Assembly: GCA_034002405.1 (NCBI GenBank) | Contig: JAVFAS010000035.1 | Location: 1 to 37,833 of the forward strand | From: SZUA-365 sp034002405 | Lineage (GTDB): Bacteria; Bacteroidota; Ignavibacteria; SZUA-365 | Length of the DNA stretch: 37,833 nucleotides | Direction of reading: 5' to 3' | Made by a program: the position numbers and the translations under genes | Shown: in pieces, positions 26,337 through 34,425 of the stretch | Layout: each line of letters begins with the position of its first letter | How positions within the stretch are numbered: position 1 is the stretch's first letter | The notes under the pieces: generated by a model | What the model saw: only the letters and a program-made list of their open reading frames with translations | What the model was told of the DNA's origin: nothing | Database searches by the model: none

Positions 26337-27641
26337 TTGCATCCGGTGGAGCGATGGTCTATTTTTTCGGTGCACCCCGTGGTATTTCGAAAGAGGTCTG
26401 CCGTGTCCTGCCACCGCGTTTCAATAGCCGTCGTATTCCTATGGATCATGATCGCGGTTCGTCCGGGAGTGGCGCAGGAGCGTCCCGCCGCCGCGGTTCC
26501 GGGCATCGGGGAAATTCTCTCCCGGGTTTCTCCGGATACGCTGATGGACCGCGTGCGCGAACTGTGCGGGGAGAAGCGTGTGCGCGTGCTGGGAATGGAC
26601 ACGGTGATCACGAACCGTTTCGACGGACGTGACAGCACGAACAATGAGTTGGTTGGCGATTATCTCGAGCACGAGTTGTTGCGTCATGGGCTGAATGCGG
26701 GATCGCAGATCTTTGGAGATCGGGGGCGGAATGTCATCGGCATCCAGCGCGGTGCGATCTTTCCCGAAATCAGCTACATCATCTGTGCGCATTACGACGC
26801 CGCGGTGTTCCAGTATGCCGCGGCCGACGACAATGCCAGCGGTACCGCCGCGGTGCTCGAAGCCGCACGGCTGCTCGCCCCCTACCACTTCGACTACACC
26901 ATTCACTACATTCTGTGGGACGCGGAGGAACGCGGCCTGGTTGGGAGCCGGGACTATGCGCGCGCGGCACGAATGCGCGGCGACAGCATTCTCGGCGTGA
27001 TCAATCTCGACATGATTGCATGGGATTCGGACGGGGATGCGCGCACGACGCTGCAGTACAATCTGCCCATCGCCGAACCCCTGATCGCGGTGATGCAAAC
27101 CGTCAACGACAGTTTTTCGCTCGGACTCGAGATGGTCCCCGAGGTAAAACCCACAACCCCGAGCGACAGTTATTCCTTCGCGCAGTCCGGATACCCGGCG
27201 TTTCTTTTCATCGAGGATTTCGCGGATTTCACACCGCATTATCACAAGGCCACCGACCGGCCGGCGACCCTGAATGTACCGTTCTTCACCGCCATGACCA
27301 AGGCCGCGGTCGGCGCGCTGGCGCTGCTCGCCGGTGTGCGTGATGGCATCATGAACGCACCACCGGTGCCCGGTCAGCCCGATGTCATCGTGCATGCACC
27401 GCTGCCGCATCCCGTGCGCGATGTGGCGCAGGTGGCATTCACCCTGCCGCGGGCGATGTCTGCCCGTCTCGAGCTGTTCGACCTCCACGGCAGGCTGATC
27501 GTGCGTGTGGCCGAGGGGCAGTTTGCCGCGGGGCAAACGTTCCGGCAACTCGATGCCGCGCGGCTCACGCCGGGCACGTATCTACTTCGTCTGACCACAC
27601 CGACGTCCACCGTGCAGCGGACAGTGATGCATCTGCGTTGA
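26337..27641 (+). CDS. Secreted M28 family zinc peptidase with T9SS sorting domain
   Basis: Counted from a TTG start, 434 residues. An N-terminal signal segment (VSIAVVFLWIMIAVRPGVAQ) precedes a peptidase of the M28 (aminopeptidase Y/S) family. The metal site is complete: His152 in ICAHYDA, Asp164/165 in AADDNASGTAAVLEAARLL, catalytic Glu197-Glu198 in WDAEERGLVGSRDYA, Asp225 in INLDMIAWD, and a late His at 301 or 303 in HYHKATDRP. The last 80 residues (LPHPVRDVAQVAF, then LELFDLHGRLI, LTPGTYLLRLTT) look like a T9SS type A sorting domain, so export across the outer membrane is expected. The start is unclear: the GTG at 26379 gives a shorter, equally plausible signal peptide. A co-occurring tandem hairpin repeat precedes the gene. 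Confidence 0.9.
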   Translation: MHPVERWSIFSVHPVVFRKRSAVSCHRVSIAVVFLWIMIAVRPGVAQERPAAAVPGIGEILSRVSPDTLMDRVRELCGEKRVRVLGMDTVITNRFDGRDSTNNELVGDYLEHELLRHGLNAGSQIFGDRGRNVIGIQRGAIFPEISYIICAHYDAAVFQYAAADDNASGTAAVLEAARLLAPYHFDYTIHYILWDAEERGLVGSRDYARAARMRGDSILGVINLDMIAWDSDGDARTTLQYNLPIAEPLIAVMQTVNDSFSLGLEMVPEVKPTTPSDSYSFAQSGYPAFLFIEDFADFTPHYHKATDRPATLNVPFFTAMTKAAVGALALLAGVRDGIMNAPPVPGQPDVIVHAPLPHPVRDVAQVAFTLPRAMSARLELFDLHGRLIVRVAEGQFAAGQTFRQLDAARLTPGTYLLRLTTPTSTVQRTVMHLR

Positions 27642-27718
27642 ACGTGCGTGCATCCCGCCATGCACCGGATACAGGATAACGGATATATCCATCGGATACA
27701 CTCGGGAGGAATGATCGC

Positions 27719-28309
27719 ATGACACTGTTTTCCACGCTCGCACTGGCAATGGGGGCGTCCTGGGTGTCGGGGATCAACCTGTATGCGGGGGTCGCGACAC
27801 TCGGACTGCTCGGCCGGTATGCCGGGCTAGAGCTTCCCGGTGAGCTCACCGTGCTCACGGACTGGTGGGTGATCGGTGTCGCGCTCGGGATGTATGTCGT
27901 TGAATTCGTCGCGGACAAGATTCCCTACGTCGACAGCACTTGGGATGTCGTGCACACCTTCATTCGTGTTCCCGCCGGGGCCGTGCTCGCGGCCGCTACC
28001 TTCGGCGCTTTCGATGGCAGCGTGCAGGTGATCGCGTTCCTGCTTGGAGGCGGGATCGCGCTCAGCTCGCATGGCATGAAGACGGGGACCCGCGCCGCGA
28101 TCAACACCAGTCCCGAACCGGTGAGCAACATCACGGCCAGCGTGGCCGAGGATGCGGTGGCGGTCGGGTCGATCGGTCTCGCGGCCTTCTTCCCGATCGC
28201 GATTGTCGTGCTCGTCTCTCTTGCCGTGCTTGCGTCCCTGTTCATCATACCACGGACACTGGGTTCCTTCCGGAATTTCCTGCGCCGCTTCCGCTCATCT
28301 CCGGACTGA
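27719..28309 (+). CDS. DUF4126 integral membrane protein
   Basis: This 196-residue protein matches DUF4126, a family of small membrane proteins of unknown function. About five hydrophobic segments are visible, and the motifs SGINLYAGVATLGLLGR, YVVEFVADKIPYVDSTWD and GIALSSHGMKTGTRAAINTSPEPVSN are characteristic. The last two are in loops and could form a conserved functional surface. The ATG at 27719 has the best ribosome-binding site after HU: GGGAGGA at 27704-27710 with 8-nt spacing. It is probably a single-gene unit; the perfect palindrome GGATATATCC (27681-27690) lies in its leader. Confidence 0.88.
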   Translation: MTLFSTLALAMGASWVSGINLYAGVATLGLLGRYAGLELPGELTVLTDWWVIGVALGMYVVEFVADKIPYVDSTWDVVHTFIRVPAGAVLAAATFGAFDGSVQVIAFLLGGGIALSSHGMKTGTRAAINTSPEPVSNITASVAEDAVAVGSIGLAAFFPIAIVVLVSLAVLASLFIIPRTLGSFRNFLRRFRSSPD

Positions 28310-28338
28310 ACAGTGTCCCGCGAGGAGTCGTCGGTCCG

Positions 28339-28378
28339 AAAATAAAAGACGCGACGGTCCGTCATCGAACCGCCGCGT
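28339..28378 (-). terminator. Rho-independent terminator of the T9SS cargo gene
   Basis: On the minus strand the stem ACGCGGCGGT/ACCGTCGCGT, with one G-U pair, is followed by CTTTTATTTT. It sits 30 bp after the stop codon of the T9SS cargo gene and may serve the convergent DUF4126 gene less well, since on the plus strand no T tract follows. Confidence 0.75.
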
Positions 28379-28407
28379 GGTATCATGGCACACCGTGCCG
28401 CATCCGA

Positions 28408-29886
28408 TTACTTCATCAGGCTCATGCTGCGCTGCAGCAGCACACCGTCGACCGTGAGCATGTACACGTACGTGCCGCTGGCGAGCGCGCCGGCGTCGAA
28501 TGGCATGGTGTACACCCCGGCCGACTGATTGCCCGTGAAAAGTGTGGCGATCTCGCGACCGAGCGCGTCATGGACGCGCAGCGCGACGTCGGCATCCTTG
28601 TGCAATTGGTAGGAAATGGACGTTGTGGGATTGAATGGATTCGGGAAATTCTGTTCCAGGGTGGCCACGTCCGGAATGTGGACCGAACCGGCCGCAAGCT
28701 TGGCAGCCCGGTTCAGCGGCACGTCGACCGTCGCGGTGTAGCTGCATGCGATGCCGTCGGCATCCTTCACCACGAACGTCGCGGTGTACACGCGTCCCGT
28801 GCCGATGCCGGAGCGCTCGGCGCGCAGCTGGAACGAACCGTCCGCGGTCCCTGCATCGACGCCCTGAATATCGTTGATCGTGTTTCCGTCATCGTCGCCG
28901 TTGTCGGGTTCGTTGCTCGTAACAGACGCGAGTTCCCAGCTGAAACACGAGGGGAGGCTGCTCGGCGTGACGGTGACGGTACGCATCGTGTGATTCGGCG
29001 GCCACAGCATGGACGGGCTCAGCGTGAAGGTGGCATTGGGACAGAACGCGAGATCGAGATTGTCGATGAAGACCGCCGAGTTGAGAATGGCATCACGCGC
29101 ATCCGCCAGACGGAACTGGATCCGCACCGTCTGTCCGGCATAGGACGTCAGGTCGATGCTGGAGGTGTACGTCGGCGTCATCGCGTTGTAGATCACATCA
29201 TTCGGTGACGGGAAGACCGGCCCGGGAAAACTCGACGAACCGGTCGGAACATTGGAGTAGGCCGCGGCGGTGGACGTCGACACGGGACTGCCGTTCGGAA
29301 GCAGCGCGATATTGCCCAGGTGGTTCCCAGCGCCATCGAAGACATCGGCGCGGAAATAATCCGTGTATGATGTGGTGTAGGTGGGGTTCTCCTCGGAGCC
29401 GAACCGCCAGTCGAAGCTCAACGTGGCACTTCCGTTCGCGGGGACGCTGAACGGCACGACGAATGTCGCGACATCGAAGGAGGGCACACCGTTGGGGCTG
29501 CCGTAGGGATCATTGGCCGGGAGCGAGGCTCCGCTCATGTTGTGCGATTGGTATGTCGTCGCGCTGCCGGCGGTCAATGATGCATACCCGGTGCTCAGTA
29601 GAAGATAGTCGCTTCCGTGCGTCGGAAAGCCCTGCAACGTCGTTGCATACACCATGGACTGGGCTGAATTCCCGAACATCGTGGACGGTCCGGCAAGGCA
29701 TGCGGCGCGTGCGGTGAGTACCGCGGCGGCCGCGTCCGCCGCGGTCGCCGATATTTTTGAAAGCGTGGCGGGAGGCGCCGACTCGGTGCGTCCCTCCTCC
29801 TGTGCCGTGAGCGGGGGCGCGAACGCCAGGACGGTGAGCACCGCGCACGCGGCGGCCATGCGGGGAAGTTGGTTCATCATGCGCAT
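28408..29886 (-). CDS. T9SS-secreted protein with anchor-type jellyroll and HYR-like domain
   Basis: The 492-residue protein has a signal peptide (MAAACAVLTVLAFAPPLTAQ). Residues about 60-280 form a beta-rich domain with SFDWRFGSEENPTYTTSYTDYFRADVFDGAGN, like the Bacteroidota choice-of-anchor or MAM-like jellyrolls. Residues about 290-400 carry LWPPNHTMRTVTV and FVVKDADGIACSYTATV, a HYR/cohesin-like fold in which the LWPPNH motif recurs. The C-terminal 85 residues, LEQNFPNPFNPTTSISYQL followed by VHDALGREIATLF, are an almost perfect T9SS type A sorting domain. No enzyme motif is visible. The start 29886 is chosen because the signal peptide follows directly; a strong promoter lies about 285 bp upstream. 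Confidence 0.9.
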   Translation of the reverse strand: MRMMNQLPRMAAACAVLTVLAFAPPLTAQEEGRTESAPPATLSKISATAADAAAAVLTARAACLAGPSTMFGNSAQSMVYATTLQGFPTHGSDYLLLSTGYASLTAGSATTYQSHNMSGASLPANDPYGSPNGVPSFDVATFVVPFSVPANGSATLSFDWRFGSEENPTYTTSYTDYFRADVFDGAGNHLGNIALLPNGSPVSTSTAAAYSNVPTGSSSFPGPVFPSPNDVIYNAMTPTYTSSIDLTSYAGQTVRIQFRLADARDAILNSAVFIDNLDLAFCPNATFTLSPSMLWPPNHTMRTVTVTPSSLPSCFSWELASVTSNEPDNGDDDGNTINDIQGVDAGTADGSFQLRAERSGIGTGRVYTATFVVKDADGIACSYTATVDVPLNRAAKLAAGSVHIPDVATLEQNFPNPFNPTTSISYQLHKDADVALRVHDALGREIATLFTGNQSAGVYTMPFDAGALASGTYVYMLTVDGVLLQRSMSLMK

Positions 29887-30082
29887 TCTGCTGTCTCCAT
29901 GTATGTGAGTGAGAGGTGAAATGGATGGTCTGCCCGATGCGGGATCGGACGGAGGATGATTGCCTCGGCGTTGCGGTTCTCCAGCGTGGTCCGCGTGCGA
30001 TTGCATCGGACCCGACGCATCGATCGCGCGCGCTGACGGTGCCTGCCGCCGGCGGGACGGGCCCCTCGCATGAACGCGGGGC

Positions 30083-30120
30083 ACAAGACGCCCGTGTGTG
30101 AACAAGACGCCCGTGTGTGA
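30083..30120. repeat. Perfect 19-bp tandem duplication in the leader
   Basis: Two identical 19-bp units (each running acaagacgcccgtgtgtga) lie head to tail at 30083-30101 and 30102-30120. The second copy's end pairs with the following bases to form a perfect 7-bp stem CCGTGTG/CACACGG (30111-30128) with a 4-nt loop. Confidence 0.92.
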
Positions 30121-30172
30121 ACACACGGAAGAATGGGTCTTGAATGAGGATAAACGGATATTAGACATCCGA

Positions 30173-30201
30173 AATATACGACATGCCCGGACGGATGTCA
30201 A
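30173..30201 (-). promoter_or_regulatory. Strong promoter for the T9SS cargo gene
   Basis: On the minus strand a perfect TTGACA (30201-30196) is separated by exactly 17 bp from TATATT (30178-30173). It is the best promoter match in the window, in an AT-rich island, and points to the cargo gene at 29886. Confidence 0.7.
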
Positions 30202-30253
30202 GAATAAAATCGAAATTATCCGAAATAGTGCATCCTGGAATTGGCCAGGAGTG

Positions 30254-31276
30254 TCAGGGACGCGGGGAGGGGGGCATCGGCGAGGTGTCAGGGAAATGGG
30301 CGATGGGCGGGCGGGTAATGGCGCGCGCGTAACGGTCCAGTCCGCGCGCGACCGCGGGAATTCGCATCAGGCCGTACTCGAATCCGCTGATTCCCACGAG
30401 GGCGACAACGATGCCGAGCACGACATCGATCACATAGTGATGTCCCGAGTACACGGCGGCAAACCAGATTCCCGTCATGAACACGGCGTAATACACGCGC
30501 CGGTGTTTGCGTCGCAGTTGTTGCGTCGCGTACCAGAGCACGACGACGGGATAGGCACTGTGCAGGGAGGGGAGCGCGGCGAAAATGTTCGAGTTCCGCG
30601 TGTAGATCGCCTGGAACACGTCGATGCCGATGAGGGCGTCGAAACGGGCAAGATCCGCGGCGCTTCCGGGGAGTCCGTGCTGAACGACAAACCCATGCTG
30701 CGCGACGTACCACGGCGGTGCGGCGGGATGCAGATAATACACGATGAAGCCGAGAATATTCACCAGCAGAAACGCCAACCCGTACTGGATGTACCGGCGC
30801 TTGTTCACGACGTAGAGATAGATGCCGAATGCGATCGGGACGGACACCCAATTCAGATAAAACAGTCCGGCAATCAGATCGAGTAGCGGGGTGGCGTTTG
30901 CGTGCAAGTACTCATTGGGTGTCATCATGCTGGTACCGGACGGGATCCCGAACAGGCGGAGCTCCAGACGATAGAGTCCTTCGATATCCACCGGGGCGAC
31001 CTGGTAGTTGGGGATGATTTTCAGACTGTCATAAAGAATGCCGAAGACGAGGAATATGCCCAACGCGCGCATCAGGCGTGCCGACGCGGGATGCGCGAGC
31101 AGGCCGGCGATGAACACGAGAACGAGGGCGATATGTTCGGGCCGGAGACCGATGGTCCGATGGATGACCGCGAAGTAGCCGAGGGCGGCGAGGAGCATCG
31201 GCAGCGCCACACGGAGTCGCACCCGCGGGTCGCCCGTCGATACGTCACGCACGGGGTGTGGTTCGCGGTGGGTCAT
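30254..31276 (-). CDS. PAP2/AUR1-like inositol-phosphoryl(ceramide) transferase or lipid phosphatase
   Basis: The 340-residue polytopic membrane protein has about six to eight hydrophobic segments. It shows the AUR1/PAP2_3 signatures: HPAAPPWY (183-190), PSLHSAYP with catalytic-type His239, and SGHHYVIDV with His280 and Asp284. In yeast and Bacteroides this class moves phosphoinositol from phosphatidylinositol to ceramide, making inositol phosphorylceramide; the same fold also includes lipid phosphatases. The start ATG overlaps the stop of the CDP-alcohol transferase by 4 bp (ATGA), so it is the last gene of the inositol operon. The context with inositol-phosphate synthase and a lipid hydroxylase favours inositol-phosphoryl-ceramide synthesis. 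A phosphatase role on phosphatidylinositol phosphate is the main alternative. Confidence 0.83.
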   Translation of the reverse strand: MTHREPHPVRDVSTGDPRVRLRVALPMLLAALGYFAVIHRTIGLRPEHIALVLVFIAGLLAHPASARLMRALGIFLVFGILYDSLKIIPNYQVAPVDIEGLYRLELRLFGIPSGTSMMTPNEYLHANATPLLDLIAGLFYLNWVSVPIAFGIYLYVVNKRRYIQYGLAFLLVNILGFIVYYLHPAAPPWYVAQHGFVVQHGLPGSAADLARFDALIGIDVFQAIYTRNSNIFAALPSLHSAYPVVVLWYATQQLRRKHRRVYYAVFMTGIWFAAVYSGHHYVIDVVLGIVVALVGISGFEYGLMRIPAVARGLDRYARAITRPPIAHFPDTSPMPPSPRP

Positions 31277-31962
31277 TGCGCGCGCAGTTGCGTTCGGCAG
31301 TGGCGGAGTCGACCGATCGCCGTGATATTCGAGAGCAGCGCGACGACACCGATCGGGACGGAGTACACGGCGATGGTTTCGACGGAGCCCAACACGGGGA
31401 TGACGGATTCGAATTTCGCATATCCACCGGTGAATGATGTGCTGCATGCACAGGCGATCCCGGCGGCACCGAGCAGGACAATGCGTGCCGGGCGCTGCAT
31501 CAGTCCGGTTTTGCACGAGATACCCGCTCCTTCGGCGCGGGCGCGCGTGTAGCTGACCATCACCGAGCCGATCATGGCAAGGAACGCGAGCAGGGAGGTG
31601 AGGAAGAATGCATGCGACACGAGGTAATAACACATCCCGAGAAACATGATCAGCTCGCTGTAGCGGTCGATGACGGAGTCGTAAATCGCGCCGAAGGTTG
31701 TCGACATGCCACCGCCGCGCGCAACCTGACCGTCGAGAATGTCGAAGAGACCGGCGAAGAGAATCAGCGCGCTCGCCCAGCCGATGTAGGACATATCCCC
31801 GCGTGCGCCGTGCTCCCCTCCGACAATCAGCAGGATCGCGGCGAGGAAATTCACCACCAGTCCCGCCGTCGTGAGGTTATTGGGGGTGACATGCAGACGG
31901 ATGAGCACGCGCGTCAGCGGCGCGAGGATGCGATGGACGGTGTCGACGATGCGTGGGGTCAT
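31273..31962 (-). CDS. CDP-alcohol phosphatidyltransferase, probable phosphatidylinositol-phosphate synthase
   Basis: The 229-residue membrane protein has the full CDP-alcohol phosphotransferase signature: D77-G78-x2-A81-R82-x8-G91-x3-D95-x3-D99, the magnesium site where CDP-diacylglycerol is joined to an alcohol. Five to six hydrophobic segments fit the family. The adjacent inositol-1-phosphate synthase and AUR1-like gene make inositol-1-phosphate the likely acceptor, giving phosphatidylinositol phosphate as in actinobacterial and Bacteroides enzymes. Phosphatidylglycerophosphate synthesis is a possible alternative. The start (31962) overlaps the GtrA gene stop by 4 bp and the stop overlaps the AUR1-like start by 4 bp, which means tight translational coupling. 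Confidence 0.87.
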   Translation of the reverse strand: MTPRIVDTVHRILAPLTRVLIRLHVTPNNLTTAGLVVNFLAAILLIVGGEHGARGDMSYIGWASALILFAGLFDILDGQVARGGGMSTTFGAIYDSVIDRYSELIMFLGMCYYLVSHAFFLTSLLAFLAMIGSVMVSYTRARAEGAGISCKTGLMQRPARIVLLGAAGIACACSTSFTGGYAKFESVIPVLGSVETIAVYSVPIGVVALLSNITAIGRLRHCRTQLRAQ

Positions 31963-32354
31963 GGATGCTCCGCGTGTTCCCTGCCACGAAAGACCAGCGT
32001 GCTCTGCGCATGGAAGCCGAACAGCGAGCCGATCACGGCGGATGTCATGATTTTCGATATTCGGTAGTCGATGCCGAACCCTTCGGTGAGCAGGTACAGT
32101 CCTGCCGTGTTCACGAGCAGATTCGCGCCCCAGCACAGGACGTAGGAGAACACCCGGTGGCGGGATGACGCGCGCGTGGCATGGAAAACCCAGTGACCAT
32201 TGATCTGATAGTTCAGCACACCGCCCGCGATCAGACCCGCGATCGAGGACAGCAGGTACGGGAGCGACGCGAGCTCCGTCAAGCCGAGCGTCACCGCATA
32301 GTCCAGCAACGTCGCGCCGGCGGAGGAGATCGTGAATTTCACATAGGGGCGCAT
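31959..32354 (-). CDS. GtrA-family membrane protein
   Basis: The 131-residue protein has four predicted transmembrane helices and GtrA-family features: an N-terminal KFTISSAGATLLDYAVTLGL, the motif NYQINGHWVFH, and a last helix before a short basic tail. GtrA-like proteins are linked to transfer of lipid-linked sugars across membranes. In this operon it may flip or organise the inositol lipid or its precursor, which is inference. It lies 3 bp after the inositol-phosphate synthase and overlaps the CDP-alcohol transferase start by 4 bp. Confidence 0.85.
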   Translation of the reverse strand: MRPYVKFTISSAGATLLDYAVTLGLTELASLPYLLSSIAGLIAGGVLNYQINGHWVFHATRASSRHRVFSYVLCWGANLLVNTAGLYLLTEGFGIDYRISKIMTSAVIGSLFGFHAQSTLVFRGREHAEHP

Positions 32355-32357
32355 GAA

Positions 32358-33683
32358 TTACCGCCCCGGGTCATCCTCGTAGTAATCGAGTCCCAGATGC
32401 GTGATGAGATCCTCCCCCTGCATGAATCGCAGGGTGTTTTCGAGCTTCATCAGTTGCTGGAAGAGATCGTGTTGTGGGCGCAAGCCTTCCTGTGCCTGGG
32501 GTGACTTGAAGAAGAACGACAGCCATTCCTGAATACCGGACATTTCTGTCCGTTTTGCCAGATCCATGAGCAGGGCGAGATCGAGCACGATCGGCGCGGC
32601 GAGGATGGAGTCGCGGCAGAGGAAGTTGATCTTGATCTGCATCGGATACCCGAGCCAGCCGAAGATGTCGATGTTGTCCCAGCTTTCCTTGTTGTCGCCG
32701 CGAGGAGGGTAATAGTTGATGCGGATCTTGTGATACAGGTCGGCGTACAGTTTCGAGTTGAAATCCTGTTCGAAAATCGATCCGAGCACACTGAGCTTGG
32801 AGGTCTCCTTGGTTTTGAAACTGCCGGGATCGTCAAGCACCTCGCCATCGCGATTGCCGAGGATGTTGGTCGAGAACCAGCCATGCACGCCGAGGGAACG
32901 CGCCTTGAGTCCCGGCGCCACGATGGTTTTCATCAGGGTTTGTCCGGTCTTGAAATCCTTCCCCGCGATCGGCGTGCCTGTCTGCTTCGACAGTGCGACG
33001 AGCGCCGGGATGTCGGCCGAGAGATTGGGGGCGCCATTGGCATAGGGCACGCCCGACCGGATTGCCGCATAGGCATAGATCATGCTCGGCGAGATGGCAG
33101 GGTGGCTGTCGCGGAGACCCTGCTCGAAGGCCTCGATCGTGCGGTGGACGTCCTGCTCTTCGATGAACGTTTCGGTCGAGGCGCACCAGATCATCACCAG
33201 ACGGTCGCAGCCATGTTCGGTGCGGAAGCGCTCCATGTCCGCGATCAGCGCCTCGGCCAGCGCCATTTTGTCCGGCGCGGATTTCACGTTCGGTCCGTCG
33301 ATGCGTTTGACGTATTCATGATCGAAGACCGCCGGCATCGGCGTGATCGCCGCGAGTTCGTCACGCAGCTCCTCGAGCAGTCGTGTATCTAGCACGCCCG
33401 CGTTCGCCGCCGCTTCGTACACATTGTCCTCGTAAATGTCCCACCCGCCGAAGACCATGGTATCGAGATCCGCCAGGGGAACGAATTCGCGGATCACCGG
33501 TCGGCGATGCTCGGTGCGCTTGCCCAGGCGAATGGTTCCCATCTGCGTGAAGGAACCGACGGGGTCCGCCATTCCGCGGCGGACGGCAAGAACGCCGGCA
33601 ATGAAGGTCGTGGCCACGGCGCCGAGGCCGGGCAGCAGCACACCGAGTGTGCCGGTGGCGCGATCAGGTTGGTGTTTCATCAT
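32358..33683 (-). CDS. myo-Inositol-1-phosphate synthase
   Basis: The 441-residue enzyme converts glucose-6-phosphate to inositol-1-phosphate using NAD. The N-terminal Rossmann motif is GLGAVATT. The GGWDI pair, KSAPDKMAL, NGAPNLSADIPAL, AGKDFKTGQT with an active-site Lys, and STNILGNRDG follow in the order of known MIPS enzymes; the variant NGAPN and STNILGN sequences replace the eukaryotic NGSPQN and SYNHLGN. It lies 36 bp after the TetR gene and 3 bp before GtrA. Its product is the head group for the downstream phosphatidylinositol-phosphate synthase. Alternative start 33680 (second Met) is possible. Confidence 0.93.
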   Translation of the reverse strand: MMKHQPDRATGTLGVLLPGLGAVATTFIAGVLAVRRGMADPVGSFTQMGTIRLGKRTEHRRPVIREFVPLADLDTMVFGGWDIYEDNVYEAAANAGVLDTRLLEELRDELAAITPMPAVFDHEYVKRIDGPNVKSAPDKMALAEALIADMERFRTEHGCDRLVMIWCASTETFIEEQDVHRTIEAFEQGLRDSHPAISPSMIYAYAAIRSGVPYANGAPNLSADIPALVALSKQTGTPIAGKDFKTGQTLMKTIVAPGLKARSLGVHGWFSTNILGNRDGEVLDDPGSFKTKETSKLSVLGSIFEQDFNSKLYADLYHKIRINYYPPRGDNKESWDNIDIFGWLGYPMQIKINFLCRDSILAAPIVLDLALLMDLAKRTEMSGIQEWLSFFFKSPQAQEGLRPQHDLFQQLMKLENTLRFMQGEDLITHLGLDYYEDDPGR

Positions 33684-33719
33684 GTCTCTGTGCTTCGATG
33701 TGTGGGATTGACTGTGATA

Positions 33720-34337
33720 TCACGCCCGGATGGCGCGAACGGCGAGTGCCGCGAGCACGCGCGGATCGGGCTTGCGGCGCGGTTGTCCGCTGCCGCGCAG
33801 ACGCATGCGCGCGTCGATGAGCGTGCCCTTGATGAGGATGACGAGCAGACTGAGAATCTGCGTGGTCGGGAGATCGCCGCGGACCACGCCCTCCGATTTC
33901 CCTTCATCAACGATCTCCCGGAACACCCGTTCAATATGCAGGGTCGACTGTCGGAGTATGGGATGCATCTCGCGTGAGGCGACGGTAAACAGCGAGCGCT
34001 CGAATTCGAGCAGGAAGGAATCCCGCAGCTTGGGAGATCGTTCGATATGCCCGAGCAATTCCGCGAGCAAGGTCTCCAGACGCGCCAGCGCGGAGAGCGG
34101 CCGGGCGCTGACACTCTCGATGGTGGCGAGAATGGGTTCGAGTTGTCGCGCGAGCAGTTCGCGCACGAGGCCATCCTTCCCGCCGAAATGCCAGTAGATC
34201 GCACCCCGCGTGACCTTCGCCTCGGTCGCGATATCCTCCAGACGCGTCCCGTGAATGCCATGGCGGCCAAACACCGTCAGCGCGGCCTGCAAGAGGTCTT
34301 CCCGGGTCCGTTCCGCATCATGTTTCCGACGTCGCAT
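33720..34337 (-). CDS. TetR/AcrR-family transcriptional repressor
   Basis: The 205-residue protein has a TetR helix-turn-helix (residues 10-55: TREDLLQAALTVFGRHGIHGTRLEDIATEAKVTRGAIYWHFGGKDGL) closely resembling AcrR, and a C-terminal ligand-binding bundle with DPRVLAALAVRAI at the end. It is likely the first gene of the inositol-lipid operon, 36 bp before inositol-phosphate synthase. A dyad in its own upstream region resembles the E. coli AcrR operator, suggesting autoregulation and control of the lipid genes. The inducer is unknown; lipophilic compounds are common inducers in the family. Confidence 0.9.
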   Translation of the reverse strand: MRRRKHDAERTREDLLQAALTVFGRHGIHGTRLEDIATEAKVTRGAIYWHFGGKDGLVRELLARQLEPILATIESVSARPLSALARLETLLAELLGHIERSPKLRDSFLLEFERSLFTVASREMHPILRQSTLHIERVFREIVDEGKSEGVVRGDLPTTQILSLLVILIKGTLIDARMRLRGSGQPRRKPDPRVLAALAVRAIRA

Positions 34338-34348
34338 CGGTGGCGATC

Positions 34349-34378
34349 CATACGTTCATGAATGTATGTCAACGTACA
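34349..34378. promoter_or_regulatory. AcrR-like operator dyads upstream of the TetR gene
   Basis: The near-perfect dyad CATACGTTCATGAATGTATG (34349-34368, one mismatched pair) is joined by an overlapping dyad TGTATGT-CA-ACGTACA (34363-34378, one mismatched pair). The first resembles the ACATACATTxxTGAATGTATGT site I know for E. coli AcrR. A minus-strand TTGACA (34372-34367) falls within the overlap, so repressor binding would block a promoter. The -10 match is weak. Confidence 0.6.
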
Positions 34379-34425
34379 TCACGGACGCATGCGATGCAAG
34401 GGCAACGCCGACCATGGGGAAACGA

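Larger units (their letters stand above)
29887..30253 (-). other. Long non-coding leader/promoter region of the T9SS cargo gene
   Basis: This 367-bp gap holds no plausible gene. It contains, from distal to proximal for the minus-strand gene, an AT-rich promoter, a 19-bp tandem repeat with an adjoining hairpin and a GC-rich stretch. The leader transcript would be about 280 nt, unusually long for this window, and could fold strongly. Confidence 0.6.

Noticed and set aside
27681..27690. Palindrome GGATATATCC as an operator
   Set aside because: It is only 10 bp, has no flanking symmetry, and chance occurrence in an AT-rich patch is likely.
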